Part shown: one piece after another, positions 41,810 through 51,041 of the stretch
How the letters are laid out: each line of letters begins with the position of its first letter
Position numbering within the stretch: position 1 is the stretch's first letter
Assembly (NCBI RefSeq): GCF_000007825.1
Contig: NC_004722.1
Span: forward strand, 181,001 to 245,000
Reading direction: 5' to 3'
Source of the DNA: Bacillus cereus ATCC 14579
GTDB lineage: Bacteria; Bacillota; Bacilli; Bacillales; Bacillaceae_G
DNA length: 64,000 nucleotides
The notes under the pieces: generated by a model
What the model was told of the DNA's origin: nothing
Databases searched by the model: none
What the model saw: only the letters and a program-made list of their open reading frames with translations
Program-made: the position numbers and the translations under genes

Positions 41810-42250
41810 AATGACCACCTCTTTGTTTTTATTATACATAGTTATATAGAGGAAACATATAAACTTATCTTGGAAAGACGGTATTTTATCTCATATTAAA
41901 AGTAAGTAAAGATTAGATAGGTTTAGTGTCACTAAATAAACGATTTGTAACAAAAATAGAGAGGAATATGACGACATTTCACTTTATGACTGTAATGTTA
42001 CACGAATGTTACAAACGTGAACTAAGTGAAAAACGCATTAAATAAAGGTTTTTGAGGGTTATTATAAAAAAACGTAAAAAAAGTGTAATAAATTTTACGT
42101 AATTATATTGCAACGTAATAATAGTTATGTTACATTAATGTTACAAACGTTACGTTATCAAATTTAATGTAACGTTAACATAAAAACTATGAAATAAACA
42201 TTTCTTAGAAATTACATATAGATAACTTATAAAAAGGGAGGATAAATGAT
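41810..42250. other. 440-bp region upstream of tandem peptide array
   Basis: No gene. Rich in GTTAC/GTAAC words. Two near-identical 24-bp blocks ATGTTACA-N2-AATGTTACAAACGT (41996 and 42128) each contain TTACA-N4-TGTTA (41998-42011, 42130-42143), the core of the composite promoters but without their downstream GTAA/CRATAGT elements. Also an inverted repeat TGTAACGTTAACA (~42168-42180). Likely promoter/operator of the array. Confidence 0.5.
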
Positions 42251-42358
42251 ATGAAAGAGCAAGTATTACAAGTAACAAAAGGTGATTTCGTAGGATCAGC
42301 AAGTGGAGCGGTAGTATTAACAGCATTAATCGTATTTCTATCAAGCGTATTAGTATAA
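42251..42358 (+). CDS. 35-residue hydrophobic peptide, array copy 1
   Basis: ATG 42251 with AAAGGGAGG upstream. Polar N-terminus MKEQVLQVTKG then DFVGSASGAVVLTALIVFL and SSVLV: one membrane-length helix. I recall this family as DUF3948; function unknown. Copy 1 of 5 spaced at exactly 151 bp. Confidence 0.75.
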   Translation: MKEQVLQVTKGDFVGSASGAVVLTALIVFLSSVLV

Positions 42359-42401
42359 TAGAAGCTTTGTAACAAAAGAAAAGGAAGGGAGAATGAAAGG
42401 T

Positions 42402-42509
42402 ATGAAAGAGCAAGTATTACAAGTAACAAAAGGTGATTTCGTAGGATCAGCAAGTGGAGCGGTAGTATTAACAGCGTTAATCGTATTTCTATCAAGCGTA
42501 TTAGTATAA
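42402..42509 (+). CDS. 35-residue hydrophobic peptide, array copy 2
   Basis: Same amino acid sequence as copy 1 with only synonymous change. An in-frame ATG three codons upstream (42393) abuts the ribosome site and is unlikely to be used. Confidence 0.75.
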   Translation: MKEQVLQVTKGDFVGSASGAVVLTALIVFLSSVLV

Positions 42510-42552
42510 TAGAAGCTTTGTAACAAAAGAAAAGGAAGGGAGAATGAAAGAT

Positions 42553-42660
42553 ATGAAAGAGCAAGTATTACAAGTAACAAAAGGTGACTTCGTAGGATCA
42601 GCAAGTGGAGCAGTAGTATTAACAGCGTTAATCGTATTTCTATCAAGCGTATTAGTATAA
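42553..42660 (+). CDS. 35-residue hydrophobic peptide, array copy 3
   Basis: Amino acid sequence identical to copies 1 and 2; synonymous differences at Asp12, Ala20 and Ala25 codons. GGAAGGGAG upstream. Confidence 0.75.
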   Translation: MKEQVLQVTKGDFVGSASGAVVLTALIVFLSSVLV

Positions 42661-42703
42661 TAGAAGCTTTGTAACAAAAGAAAAGGAAGGGAGAATGAAA
42701 GAT

Positions 42704-42811
42704 ATGAAAGAGCAAGTATTACAAGTAACAAAAGGTGACTTCGTAGGATCAGCAAGTGGAGCGGTAGTATTAACAGCATTAATCGTATTTTTATCAAGTG
42801 TATTAGTATAA
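42704..42811 (+). CDS. 35-residue hydrophobic peptide, array copy 4
   Basis: Amino acid sequence identical to copies 1-3; synonymous changes include Leu30 CTA to TTA and Ser32 AGC to AGT. Confidence 0.75.
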   Translation: MKEQVLQVTKGDFVGSASGAVVLTALIVFLSSVLV

Positions 42812-42854
42812 TAGAAGTTTTAAATCAAACAAAAAAGGAAGGAGAATGAGGGAT

Positions 42855-42965
42855 ATGAACAGTGAACAAGTGTTTCAAGTAACAAAAACAGATTTATTAG
42901 GATCCTTAGGTGGAGCGGTAATATTAACATCAGTTATTCTATTCCTTGCAAATGTATTAGTATGA
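42855..42965 (+). CDS. 36-residue hydrophobic peptide, diverged array copy 5
   Basis: MNSEQVFQVTKTDLLGSLGG then AVILTSVILFLANVLV. Clearly homologous to copies 1-4 but about half the residues differ; same 151-bp period and ribosome site. Followed by a terminator. Confidence 0.72.
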   Translation: MNSEQVFQVTKTDLLGSLGGAVILTSVILFLANVLV

Positions 42966-42995
42966 GATATATAAATACAATCATTCAAAAAAAAT

Positions 42996-43043
42996 AAAGA
43001 CTCTAACGTATTAGTAAGTAGTTAATATGTTGGAGTCTTTTTT
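42996..43043 (+). terminator. terminator of peptide array
   Basis: AAAGACTCTAAC / GTTGGAGTCTTTTTT stem with ~21-nt loop. Confidence 0.82.
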
Positions 43044-43258
43044 ATATTCTTCTTATATCCCCTCAAGTATTAAAGTTACCTCATTATCCAGCATGCATGG
43101 CTAATTAAACGTTGCGGTTGAAACTTGATTCAACGAATAATCAAAAATCCACTGAATAAAATCCCGCTTTATTTCAAAGAGAAAAAAGTCGAATTTTATA
43201 TGTAAGAAAAAAAGAGGAATTTGACAGAAAAGATAGAAAATTTTAAAGGTCAGAATTT

Positions 43259-43307
43259 GTTAGCTTGCTAACTAATTTCTATTAATTAACGTTGGAAGCG
43301 TTTTCGG
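43259..43307 (+). promoter_or_regulatory. operator palindrome and cre-like site upstream of hpd
   Basis: GTTAGC-TT-GCTAAC, a perfect palindrome (43259-43272), then TTGGAAGCGTTTTCGG (43292-43307), which matches 14 of 16 positions of the CcpA cre consensus. Both lie between the likely promoter and the hpd start, suggesting repression by a specific regulator and by CcpA. Confidence 0.55.
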
Positions 43308-43358
43308 TTGGTTTTAAGTATGGACCATTTAATCTATTTACAGGGGGATGAAGATATT

Positions 43359-44477
43359 ATGAAACAAAAATCTATGGATACGCTAGCTGCACAAATGGAG
43401 GACTTTTTTCCAGTACGTGATGTAGATCATTTGGAATTTTACGTAGGGAATGCAAAGCAATCGAGTTATTATCTTGCGAGAGCGTTCGGATTCAAAATTG
43501 TGGCTTACTCTGGATTAGAAACTGGAAACCGTGAAAAGGTATCTTATGTTCTTGTGCAAAAAAATATGCGTTTCGTTGTGTCTGGAGCTTTAAGTAGTGA
43601 AAATCGTATTGCAGAGTTTGTAAAGACTCATGGTGATGGCGTGAAGGATGTGGCACTACTTGTTGATGATGTTGATAAAGCATACTCAGAAGCAGTGAAA
43701 CGTGGTGCCGTCGCAATTGCTCCACCGCAGGAATTAACAGATGAGGACGGTACATTGAAAAAAGCAGTTATTGGTACGTATGGTGATACAATTCATACGC
43801 TTGTAGAGCGTAAAAATTATAAAGGGGCATTTATGCCAGGATTCCAAAAGGTAGAATTTAATATTCCATTTGAAGAGTCTGGTTTAATTGCTGTTGATCA
43901 TGTAGTTGGTAATGTTGAAAAAATGGAAGAGTGGGTTAGTTATTACGAGAATGTTATGGGCTTTAAACAAATGATTCATTTTGATGATGACGATATTAGT
44001 ACAGAGTATTCGGCGTTAATGTCGAAAGTTATGACGAATGGAAGTCGTATTAAGTTTCCTATTAACGAACCAGCAGATGGAAAGAGAAAGTCACAAATTC
44101 AAGAGTATCTAGAATTCTATAATGGAGCTGGTGTACAACATCTTGCTTTATTAACAAGTGATATTGTTAAAACAGTTGAAGCGCTTCGTGCAAATGGGGT
44201 GGAGTTTTTAGATACACCTGATACTTATTATGATGAGTTAACTGCACGAGTTGGAAAAATCGATGAAGAAATTGATAAGTTAAAAGAATTAAAGATTTTA
44301 GTAGATCGTGATGATGAAGGTTACTTACTACAAATCTTTACGAAACCAATTGTAGATCGCCCGACTTTATTTATTGAAATCATTCAACGTAAAGGTTCTC
44401 GTGGATTTGGTGAAGGAAACTTTAAAGCGTTATTCGAATCAATTGAAAGAGAACAAGAGCGTCGCGGAAACTTATAA
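43359..44477 (+). CDS. hpd: 4-hydroxyphenylpyruvate dioxygenase
   Basis: 372 residues from ATG 43359 (CAGGGGG upstream), the usual length. Two vicinal-oxygen-chelate domains; the Fe(II) ligands are visible in the second: His in AVDHVVGNVE, His in GVQHLALLTSD and Glu in LFIEIIQRKG. Converts 4-hydroxyphenylpyruvate to homogentisate. First gene of the tyrosine catabolic cluster. Confidence 0.95.
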   Translation: MKQKSMDTLAAQMEDFFPVRDVDHLEFYVGNAKQSSYYLARAFGFKIVAYSGLETGNREKVSYVLVQKNMRFVVSGALSSENRIAEFVKTHGDGVKDVALLVDDVDKAYSEAVKRGAVAIAPPQELTDEDGTLKKAVIGTYGDTIHTLVERKNYKGAFMPGFQKVEFNIPFEESGLIAVDHVVGNVEKMEEWVSYYENVMGFKQMIHFDDDDISTEYSALMSKVMTNGSRIKFPINEPADGKRKSQIQEYLEFYNGAGVQHLALLTSDIVKTVEALRANGVEFLDTPDTYYDELTARVGKIDEEIDKLKELKILVDRDDEGYLLQIFTKPIVDRPTLFIEIIQRKGSRGFGEGNFKALFESIEREQERRGNL

Positions 44478-44483
44478 GATTTG

Positions 44484-44516
44484 TATCCACCAGCAAAAGT
44501 CCCTTTGCTGGTGGAA
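44484..44516 (+). terminator. hairpin between hpd and fahA
   Basis: CCACCAGCAAA / TTTGCTGGTGG stem followed by a weak T-rich stretch; may be a partial terminator or processing hairpin within the operon. Confidence 0.6.
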
Positions 44517-44543
44517 ATTTCATTTTTATAAGGAGGAATCAGG

Positions 44544-45500
44544 ATGAAATTTGTTACATTTCGTCTTCCTTCAAAAGAACTACGGGCTGGATGGCTTGAA
44601 GGTGACAAAGTAATAGATATGAATCTTGCTAGTGAAGGGAAAATCCCTTCTTCTATGATTGCTTTTTTAGAGAAAGCAGATGAGTATGTAGAGGTAGTGC
44701 GGAATATTAAGAATCCAAATAAGGGTATATATGCTTTAGAAGAAGTACAATTGACAGCTGCTCTTCCTAATCCGAGTAGTATTCGAGATTTTTACGCATT
44801 TGAACAACATGTAAAAACAGCTCGCGGACGAAGAGGATTAGATGTTGTGCCTGAATGGTATGATATTCCGGTTTTTTATTTTACTAATCATCGTGCTGTA
44901 ATTGGTTCCAGTGATTTTGTAATTGGTCCGAAAAAGTCTAAAAAGCTTGATTATGAGTTGGAGATTGCTTGCGTAATAGGAAGAGAAGGGCGAAATATTT
45001 CTCGTGAGCAAGCAGAGGAATATATTTTTGGTTATTGTATTATGAACGACTGGAGTGCGAGAGACTTACAAGCAACAGAAATGAAAGTAGGTCTCGGTCC
45101 AGCGAAAGGAAAAGACTTTGCAACTTCTTTAGGAGCACATCTTGTTACGAAAGAGGAATTAGACGTTTATCGTAATGGTGATAGATATAATTTAGAAATG
45201 ACTGCTCATGTAAATGGAAAACTATTATCAAAAGGAAACTTCCAAGATATTTACTATACATTTGCTGAAATGATTGAACGTGCTTCAGAGGACGTTACGT
45301 TATATCCAGGAGATGTGATTGGTTCTGGGACAGTAGGAACAGGATGTATTTTAGAACTGGGTACAGAAGAGTGGCTACAAGATGGAGATGTTGTAGAACT
45401 GTCGATTACTGGTTTAGGTACACTACGTAATACGATCAAAAAAGAAAAGGAAGCGGGTGATGGGCATGTTTTATCGTCACATGGGAGAACTACCTCATAA
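44544..45500 (+). CDS. fahA: fumarylacetoacetate hydrolase family protein
   Basis: 318 residues. FAH-fold metal site DYELEIACVIGREG and catalytic-domain motifs FGYCIMNDWSARDLQ, GPAKGKDFATSLG, GDVIGSGTVGTGC. Splits fumarylacetoacetate to fumarate and acetoacetate, the last step of tyrosine breakdown. AAGGAGGA precedes the ATG; overlaps hmgA by 41 nt. Maleylacetoacetate isomerase is not in the window. Confidence 0.9.
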   Translation: MKFVTFRLPSKELRAGWLEGDKVIDMNLASEGKIPSSMIAFLEKADEYVEVVRNIKNPNKGIYALEEVQLTAALPNPSSIRDFYAFEQHVKTARGRRGLDVVPEWYDIPVFYFTNHRAVIGSSDFVIGPKKSKKLDYELEIACVIGREGRNISREQAEEYIFGYCIMNDWSARDLQATEMKVGLGPAKGKDFATSLGAHLVTKEELDVYRNGDRYNLEMTAHVNGKLLSKGNFQDIYYTFAEMIERASEDVTLYPGDVIGSGTVGTGCILELGTEEWLQDGDVVELSITGLGTLRNTIKKEKEAGDGHVLSSHGRTTS

Positions 45501-46638
45501 ACGACATGTACAATTTCGTAAAAAAGATGGATCGCTTTATCGTGAACAGGTAATGGGAACAAAAGGTTTTTCTGGTACGCAGTCTATTTTGTATCATCAT
45601 TATATGCCCACAGAAGTAGGTCATTCTGCATTATCGCATTCTTGTCAGTTGCAGTATGAAGAGGATGTTGCTCTTTCTCATCGCCACTTTCGAACGAAAG
45701 AAAGTAAAAAAAGTGGTGATGCAATAAGTGGACGGAATTTCATACTTGGAAATGAAGATTTATTAATTGGAGTAGTGAGTCCAACAGAAAAAATGGATTA
45801 TTTCTATCGTAATGGTGATGGCGACGAAATGTTATTTGTTCATTATGGAACAGGGAAAATTGAAACGATGTTTGGAACGATTCACTATAGAAAAGGCGAC
45901 TATGTAACGATTCCAATTGGAACGATTTATCGTGTTATTCCAGATGAAGGAGAGACTAAGTTTCTTGTTGTAGAGGCGAATAGCCAAATTACAACGCCGC
46001 GTCGTTATCGAAATGAATACGGACAATTGTTAGAGCATAGTCCGTTTTGTGAAAGAGATCTTCGTGGTCCAGAAAAATTAGAGACATATGATGAAAAAGG
46101 CGAGTTTGTCGTAATGACAAAATCAAGAGGCTATATGCATAAACATGTTTTAGGACACCACCCGTTAGATGTTGTGGGATGGGATGGCTATTTATATCCG
46201 TGGGTATTTAATGTAGAGGATTTTGAACCAATTACAGGGCGCATTCATCAGCCACCGCCAGTACATCAAACATTTGAAGGACATAATTTTGTTATTTGCT
46301 CTTTCGTACCACGTTTATACGATTATCATCCAGAGTCCATTCCGGCACCATATTATCATAGTAATGTTAATAGTGATGAAGTTCTTTACTATGTAGAAGG
46401 ATACTTTATGAGTTGCAAAGGTGTGGAAGAAGGTTCTATTACACTTCATCCGAGCGGGATTCCCCATGGACCGCATCCGGGGAAAACAGAGGCAAGTATA
46501 GGGAAGAAAGAGACGCTTGAATTAGCTGTTATGATAGACACATTCCGTCCGCTTCGTATTGTAAAACAAGCACATGTAACAGAAGATGAAAAGTATATGT
46601 ATAGCTGGATTGAACAAGGTTCATATACTGTGAAATAA
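45460..46638 (+). CDS. hmgA: homogentisate 1,2-dioxygenase
   Basis: 392 residues from ATG 45460 (AAAGGA 8 nt upstream; GTG 45457 and ATG 45466 are alternatives). Cupin-fold enzyme; the Fe-binding/catalytic part near the C-terminus reads HPSGIPHGPHPGKTE. Opens the homogentisate ring to maleylacetoacetate. Starts inside the end of fahA, so translation is coupled. Confidence 0.9.
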   Translation: MGMFYRHMGELPHKRHVQFRKKDGSLYREQVMGTKGFSGTQSILYHHYMPTEVGHSALSHSCQLQYEEDVALSHRHFRTKESKKSGDAISGRNFILGNEDLLIGVVSPTEKMDYFYRNGDGDEMLFVHYGTGKIETMFGTIHYRKGDYVTIPIGTIYRVIPDEGETKFLVVEANSQITTPRRYRNEYGQLLEHSPFCERDLRGPEKLETYDEKGEFVVMTKSRGYMHKHVLGHHPLDVVGWDGYLYPWVFNVEDFEPITGRIHQPPPVHQTFEGHNFVICSFVPRLYDYHPESIPAPYYHSNVNSDEVLYYVEGYFMSCKGVEEGSITLHPSGIPHGPHPGKTEASIGKKETLELAVMIDTFRPLRIVKQAHVTEDEKYMYSWIEQGSYTVK

Positions 46639-46640
46639 GT

Positions 46641-46680
46641 AAAAAAGGCATGCTCTCAATAAGGGGGCATGCCTTTTTCA
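46641..46680 (+). terminator. terminator of tyrosine catabolic operon
   Basis: AAAAAAGGCATGC / GCATGCCTTTTT stem. Confidence 0.92.
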
Positions 46681-46788
46681 CGGAATCGACATGTATAATA
46701 ATACCAAAAAAATAATGGGAAGATATATAGAAAGAATAATAAGGATTGTGCATATTCAGAAGAATTTCTACTTGTTTCGACAAAAGTA

Positions 46789-46848
46789 TTGACTAGGAAA
46801 AGCGTAATGAGTAAAATAAAAAAGCGAATTAAAAATTTTCAGAAAATT
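46789..46848 (+). promoter_or_regulatory. sigma-A promoter with perfect CodY box
   Basis: TTGACT (46789-46794), 17 nt, TAAAAT (46812-46817); 16 nt downstream AATTTTCAGAAAATT (46834-46848) matches the CodY consensus at all 15 positions. Position just after the start site predicts repression when branched-chain amino acids and GTP are plentiful. Confidence 0.85.
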
Positions 46849-46869
46849 TAAAACTTGGAGGAGTGAAAG

Positions 46870-48285
46870 ATGAAGCAAATTTTTCAAAAGAAGCCAATTG
46901 CAAAGTTAATGCAAGAAAGTAAGCAAAAAACGTTAGCAAGAACATTGGGCGCGCTAGATTTAACTATGCTTGGAATCGGAGCAATTGTTGGAACTGGTAT
47001 TTTTGTTCTAACGGGTGTTGTGGCAGCGAAACATTCTGGGCCAGCTATTATATTATCATTTGCGATTGCCGCTCTAGCTTGTGCCTTTGCTGCATTTTGT
47101 TATGCTGAATTTGCTTCTTCAGTTCCTGTCTCGGGCAGTGTGTATACGTATACATACGCGACGATGGGAGAAGTATTCGCATTTTTAATTGGCTGGGACT
47201 TAATGCTGGAATATTTACTTGCTACATCTGCTGTAGCGAACGGTTGGTCTGCATATTTTCAATCTTTATTAAACGGGTTTGGAATTCATATTCCGACTAT
47301 TCTCTCCTCGGCTCCTGGTACAGGTAAGGGTGGAATAATTGATCTACCTGCAGTTCTAATTATTTTAGTGATGACAGTTCTTTTATCTAGGGGTGTTCGT
47401 GAAAGTGCACGAGTAAATAACATTATGGTATTTATTAAAATAGCAGTTGTTCTTATTTTTATCTTTGCTGGTTTTAATTATGTGAAACCTGAAAACTGGA
47501 CGCCTTTTATGCCATTTGGTTTAAATGGTGTAATGGCTGGAGCGGCTACAGTATTCTTCGCATTTATAGGATTTGATGCAGTTTCAACAGCGGCAGAAGA
47601 AGTGAAACGTCCGCAACGTGATTTACCAATTGGGATTATTGCATCGTTATTAATTTGTACAGTTCTTTATATCGTTGTTTCGCTTATTTTGACAGGAATT
47701 GTTCCATACGGACAGCTAAATATATCAGATCCAGTTGCTTTTGCACTTCAATTTATTGGACAAGATGGTTTAGCGGGGGTAATTTCAGTAGGAGCAATTA
47801 CAGGAATTACAACAGTAATGCTAGTTATGATGTATGGACAAGTTCGTGTTTCTTATGCGATGAGTCGAGATGGTTTACTACCGAAGCGTCTTGCTAAAGT
47901 TCATCCGAAATTTAAAACGCCATTTTTAAATACATGGACAACGGGAATTATTGCGGCACTGATTTCAGGATTAATAGATTTAAATGTTTTAGCACATCTT
48001 GTAAATATGGGGACATTGTCAGCATTTGCACTCGTAGCTGTTGCGGTAATCGTAATGAGAAGAACACATCCAGACTTACCAAGGGCATTTAAGGCTCCGC
48101 TTGTACCATTTTTACCAGCATTAACAGTGATCTTCTGTTTATACTTAATGCTTCAATTATCAGGGACAGCATGGATTAGTTTTGGGATATGGATGGTTAT
48201 TGGTATAGCGGTTTACTTTTTATATAGCCGAAAACATAGTGCTTTAAATAATAGTAAAAAAGAAGAAGATGTTGCAAATTTATAA
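46870..48285 (+). CDS. APC-family amino acid permease (YfnA/CAT type)
   Basis: 471 residues, twelve to fourteen hydrophobic segments. Begins with the APC motif LTMLGIGAIVGTGIFVLTGV and contains ATVFFAFIGFDAVSTAAEEV, characteristic of cationic/branched amino acid transporters. GGAGGAG precedes the ATG. CodY-box promoter supports an amino acid import role. Confidence 0.9.
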   Translation: MKQIFQKKPIAKLMQESKQKTLARTLGALDLTMLGIGAIVGTGIFVLTGVVAAKHSGPAIILSFAIAALACAFAAFCYAEFASSVPVSGSVYTYTYATMGEVFAFLIGWDLMLEYLLATSAVANGWSAYFQSLLNGFGIHIPTILSSAPGTGKGGIIDLPAVLIILVMTVLLSRGVRESARVNNIMVFIKIAVVLIFIFAGFNYVKPENWTPFMPFGLNGVMAGAATVFFAFIGFDAVSTAAEEVKRPQRDLPIGIIASLLICTVLYIVVSLILTGIVPYGQLNISDPVAFALQFIGQDGLAGVISVGAITGITTVMLVMMYGQVRVSYAMSRDGLLPKRLAKVHPKFKTPFLNTWTTGIIAALISGLIDLNVLAHLVNMGTLSAFALVAVAVIVMRRTHPDLPRAFKAPLVPFLPALTVIFCLYLMLQLSGTAWISFGIWMVIGIAVYFLYSRKHSALNNSKKEEDVANL

Positions 48286-48288
48286 GCG

Positions 48289-48327
48289 AAAAAATCCATT
48301 CTAATTCTGTTAGAATGGATTTTTTTA
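48289..48327 (+). terminator. terminator of permease gene
   Basis: AAAAATCCATTCTAA / TTAGAATGGATTTTT stem. Confidence 0.92.
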
Positions 48328-48393
48328 TTTGAAAATTTACATTTTTTTGAACTTATTATAAGATAATTGTTGGCTAACTAAAGGGGTGAAATG

Positions 48394-49665
48394 ATGAAAA
48401 ATACGTGGCGTGAGTTAAGGGAGATGGACCGTAACGTATGGATTCGATTTATTGGAGAGACGTTAAATGGAATTGCAATGATGATGTTAATGCCTTTTTT
48501 TGCATTATATTTAAAAGATAAGGTAGATTCGTTGTTGGAAGTTGGGGTTATTATGGCGCTTTCTCCAATTGCTGCAAGTTTTGGATCACTTATAGGAGGG
48601 AGAATTGCTGACATATATGGAAGAAAGCCTATTATGATATTTTCTATGGCAAGTAATGCATTATTAATGCTCGGTTTTCTATTTATAGAAGGATTTATTC
48701 CATATGCAATTTTATCTATTTTTTTAGGGTTGAGTAATTCTTTATTTCATCCAGCTGCATCAGCTATGGTCGCGGATGTAACGGCACCAGAAAAAAGAAC
48801 AGAGGCATATGGTTTATTACGAATGGGACACAATATAGGTGCTGCGATTGGTCCGATAATGGGAGCATCAGTAGTTGTGTTGTCAAAGAACCTTGTGTTT
48901 ATTATTGCCTCTTCTACAATGCTATTTTATGCGTTACTTGTATTACTTCTTATTCAAGAGACGATGCCAAAAAGGACAGATAAGGAAGAACATAAAGAAA
49001 AGGAAGCTGGGACAGTTTGGAAAATTGTAATGCGAGATAAGGTATTAATGATTTACTTATTAGCAGGCATTATCATTTCGATGGGGTTTTCTCAAACCGA
49101 AGGCATGTTGCCACTACATTTTGATAATGAAATGAAGCATATTTTTGGAACGAATAATCCATATCCATATTTAATGGCGTTAAACGGACTATTAGTTGTT
49201 TTATTCCAGTTTCAAATTTCAAAATGGGCTACGGATAAACCGGTCGGGAAGACGATGTTATATGGTGCATGTTTATTCGGGATTGGATTATTTTTTATAG
49301 GGTGGTTACCGAAGTGGTTTGGAGAATTTAATACAAATGCTACAATTATTTTAATAACACTACTGTTCGTTTATGCTTTATATACGTTAGGTGAAATGAT
49401 TATGTCGCCTGTACAGATGACATTTGTAGCAAATTTGGCCCCTGAGCATTTGAGAGGGACTTATATGGGAGCTGCAAGTTTGCAGTGGATTACAGGAAGC
49501 GCATTTGGTCCACTTTTGGGCGGTTTTTTATTAGATCGATTACTTGGTCACTTTCTATTTACAATTTTAGCTGTAGGATGTGTAGTTGCAGGTATTGTAT
49601 ATGTTTCTTTAGATCGCCTTGTTGAGCAAAGGCAAAAAGACACACTAACCAAACAATCTTCTTAG
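48394..49665 (+). CDS. MFS transporter
   Basis: 423 residues from the second ATG (48394; AAGGGG 7 nt upstream, the first ATG is only 4 nt away). Twelve membrane segments in two halves; MFS loop motif GGRIADIYGRKPIMI between helices 2 and 3 and RTEAYGLLRMGHNIGAAIGP. Looks like a drug- or metabolite-efflux MFS protein; substrate unknown. Confidence 0.85.
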   Translation: MKNTWRELREMDRNVWIRFIGETLNGIAMMMLMPFFALYLKDKVDSLLEVGVIMALSPIAASFGSLIGGRIADIYGRKPIMIFSMASNALLMLGFLFIEGFIPYAILSIFLGLSNSLFHPAASAMVADVTAPEKRTEAYGLLRMGHNIGAAIGPIMGASVVVLSKNLVFIIASSTMLFYALLVLLLIQETMPKRTDKEEHKEKEAGTVWKIVMRDKVLMIYLLAGIIISMGFSQTEGMLPLHFDNEMKHIFGTNNPYPYLMALNGLLVVLFQFQISKWATDKPVGKTMLYGACLFGIGLFFIGWLPKWFGEFNTNATIILITLLFVYALYTLGEMIMSPVQMTFVANLAPEHLRGTYMGAASLQWITGSAFGPLLGGFLLDRLLGHFLFTILAVGCVVAGIVYVSLDRLVEQRQKDTLTKQSS

Positions 49666-49893
49666 TGAATAGATGACATACACAAAAAAGGGGATTTCTA
49701 CATATTTTAGGTACATAACTAGATTAGATTGCCATTTTATTTTGTGTAGCTATATAGAAAATGAAATGAAAAACCAATAAGTGATGTTATTTAATTATTT
49801 ATGGAAGTTACATTTTATTTCAAATAGGAACTACCTATTTTTATAAAAAGTGCTAAAATAGAAAAATGAAAACAATTGGTTAGGGTGATTTCA

Positions 49894-50979
49894 TTGACGA
49901 AAATTAAATTAGGTTTATTATATGGTGGAAAATCAGCTGAGCATCAAGTTTCGCTACAGACGGCTCTTGCTGCTATTAAAGCGTTAAATCAAGATAAATT
50001 CGAGATTCATCCAATTTATATTACAGAACAAGGTCAATGGGTACGTGGTGAGCGTATTGAAGGCGAAGTAACAGATGTTGAAGCTTTAAAAATGAGCGGT
50101 GCAGAAAATGCGATTTCTCCGTTATCATTAAGTACAGAAATTATCCCATCTGCAGCTTCTGAGGAGAACGCTATTGACGTTATTTTCCCATTACTACATG
50201 GACCAAACGGTGAAGATGGAACGGTTCAAGGACTATTAGAATTAATGAATATCCCTTATGTAGGAAATGGTGTTCTAGCATCATCTGCTGGTATGGATAA
50301 AGTTGTTATGAAAAACATCTTTGCAGAGGCTGGTTTAAAACAAGCAAAATATGCATCCTTCATTCGTAGTGCATGGGAAAAAAATCGTGAGGAAGCTTAT
50401 TCTAAAGTAGAAGATAAGTTAGGATATCCTTGCTTCGTAAAACCAGCGAACCTTGGTTCAAGTGTTGGTATTAATAAGTGTAAAAATCGTGAAGAACTTG
50501 AGGATGCATTTGTAGAGGCATTCCAATTTGATCGCAAAATTATTGTAGAAGAAAATATTGTAGGTCGTGAAGTAGAAGTTGGGGTACTAGGTAATGATGA
50601 GCCGAAATGTTCAGTTGTAGGTGAAATCGTTCCGAAAAAGGACTTCTATGATTATAAGTCGAAATATATCGATGGTGATACGGCGCTAATTATTCCAGCT
50701 GAAATGACAGAAGAAGAATCTAATGTAATTAAGCGTGATGCGATTATTGCATTCCAATCATTAGACGGTGCAGGTTTAACGCGAGCTGATTTCTTCTTAA
50801 CGAAAGATGGAGAAGTGTATATTAACGAAGTAAACACAATGCCAGGATTTACACCGTTCAGTATGTTCCCTCTATTATGGCAACATACTGGGTTACCGTA
50901 TCCAGAATTAATCGAAGAGCTAATTCGTTTAGCGATTGAACGTCACGAAGAAAAACAAAAAATTAAATATACAATCTAA
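49894..50979 (+). CDS. ddl: D-alanine--D-alanine ligase
   Basis: 361 residues from TTG 49894 (AGGGTGA upstream). ATP-grasp enzyme: [77 protein letters not shown]. Makes the D-Ala-D-Ala dipeptide for the adjacent murF. Confidence 0.95.
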
Positions 50980-50986
50980 CAAAAAA

Positions 50987-51021
50987 GGAGGAAGCACTAT
51001 TCATAGGAATAGTGCTTCCTC
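50987..51021 (+). other. perfect inverted repeat between ddl and murF
   Basis: GAGGAAGCACTATTC, short loop, exact complement. No T-run on the plus strand (an A-run precedes it), so probably a processing or stability hairpin rather than a terminator of ddl. Confidence 0.7.
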
Positions 51022-51041
51022 TATGTAAGGAGCGTTTATAT

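Noticed and set aside
42150..42797. Repeated minus-strand ORFs of 87-121 codons across the tandem array
   Set aside because: They are antisense shadows of the repeated plus-strand microprotein genes; no ribosome sites, and their similarity to each other only reflects the DNA repeat.
42251..42965. CRISPR-like regular repeat
   Set aside because: Period is 151 bp, the whole unit is conserved including coding frames, and there are no short repeats with unique spacers or cas genes.
43159..43180. Possible bcr1 3'-end remnant (TAAAGCGGGA on the minus strand)
   Set aside because: Only about 10 bp match and neither hairpin is present; could be chance.
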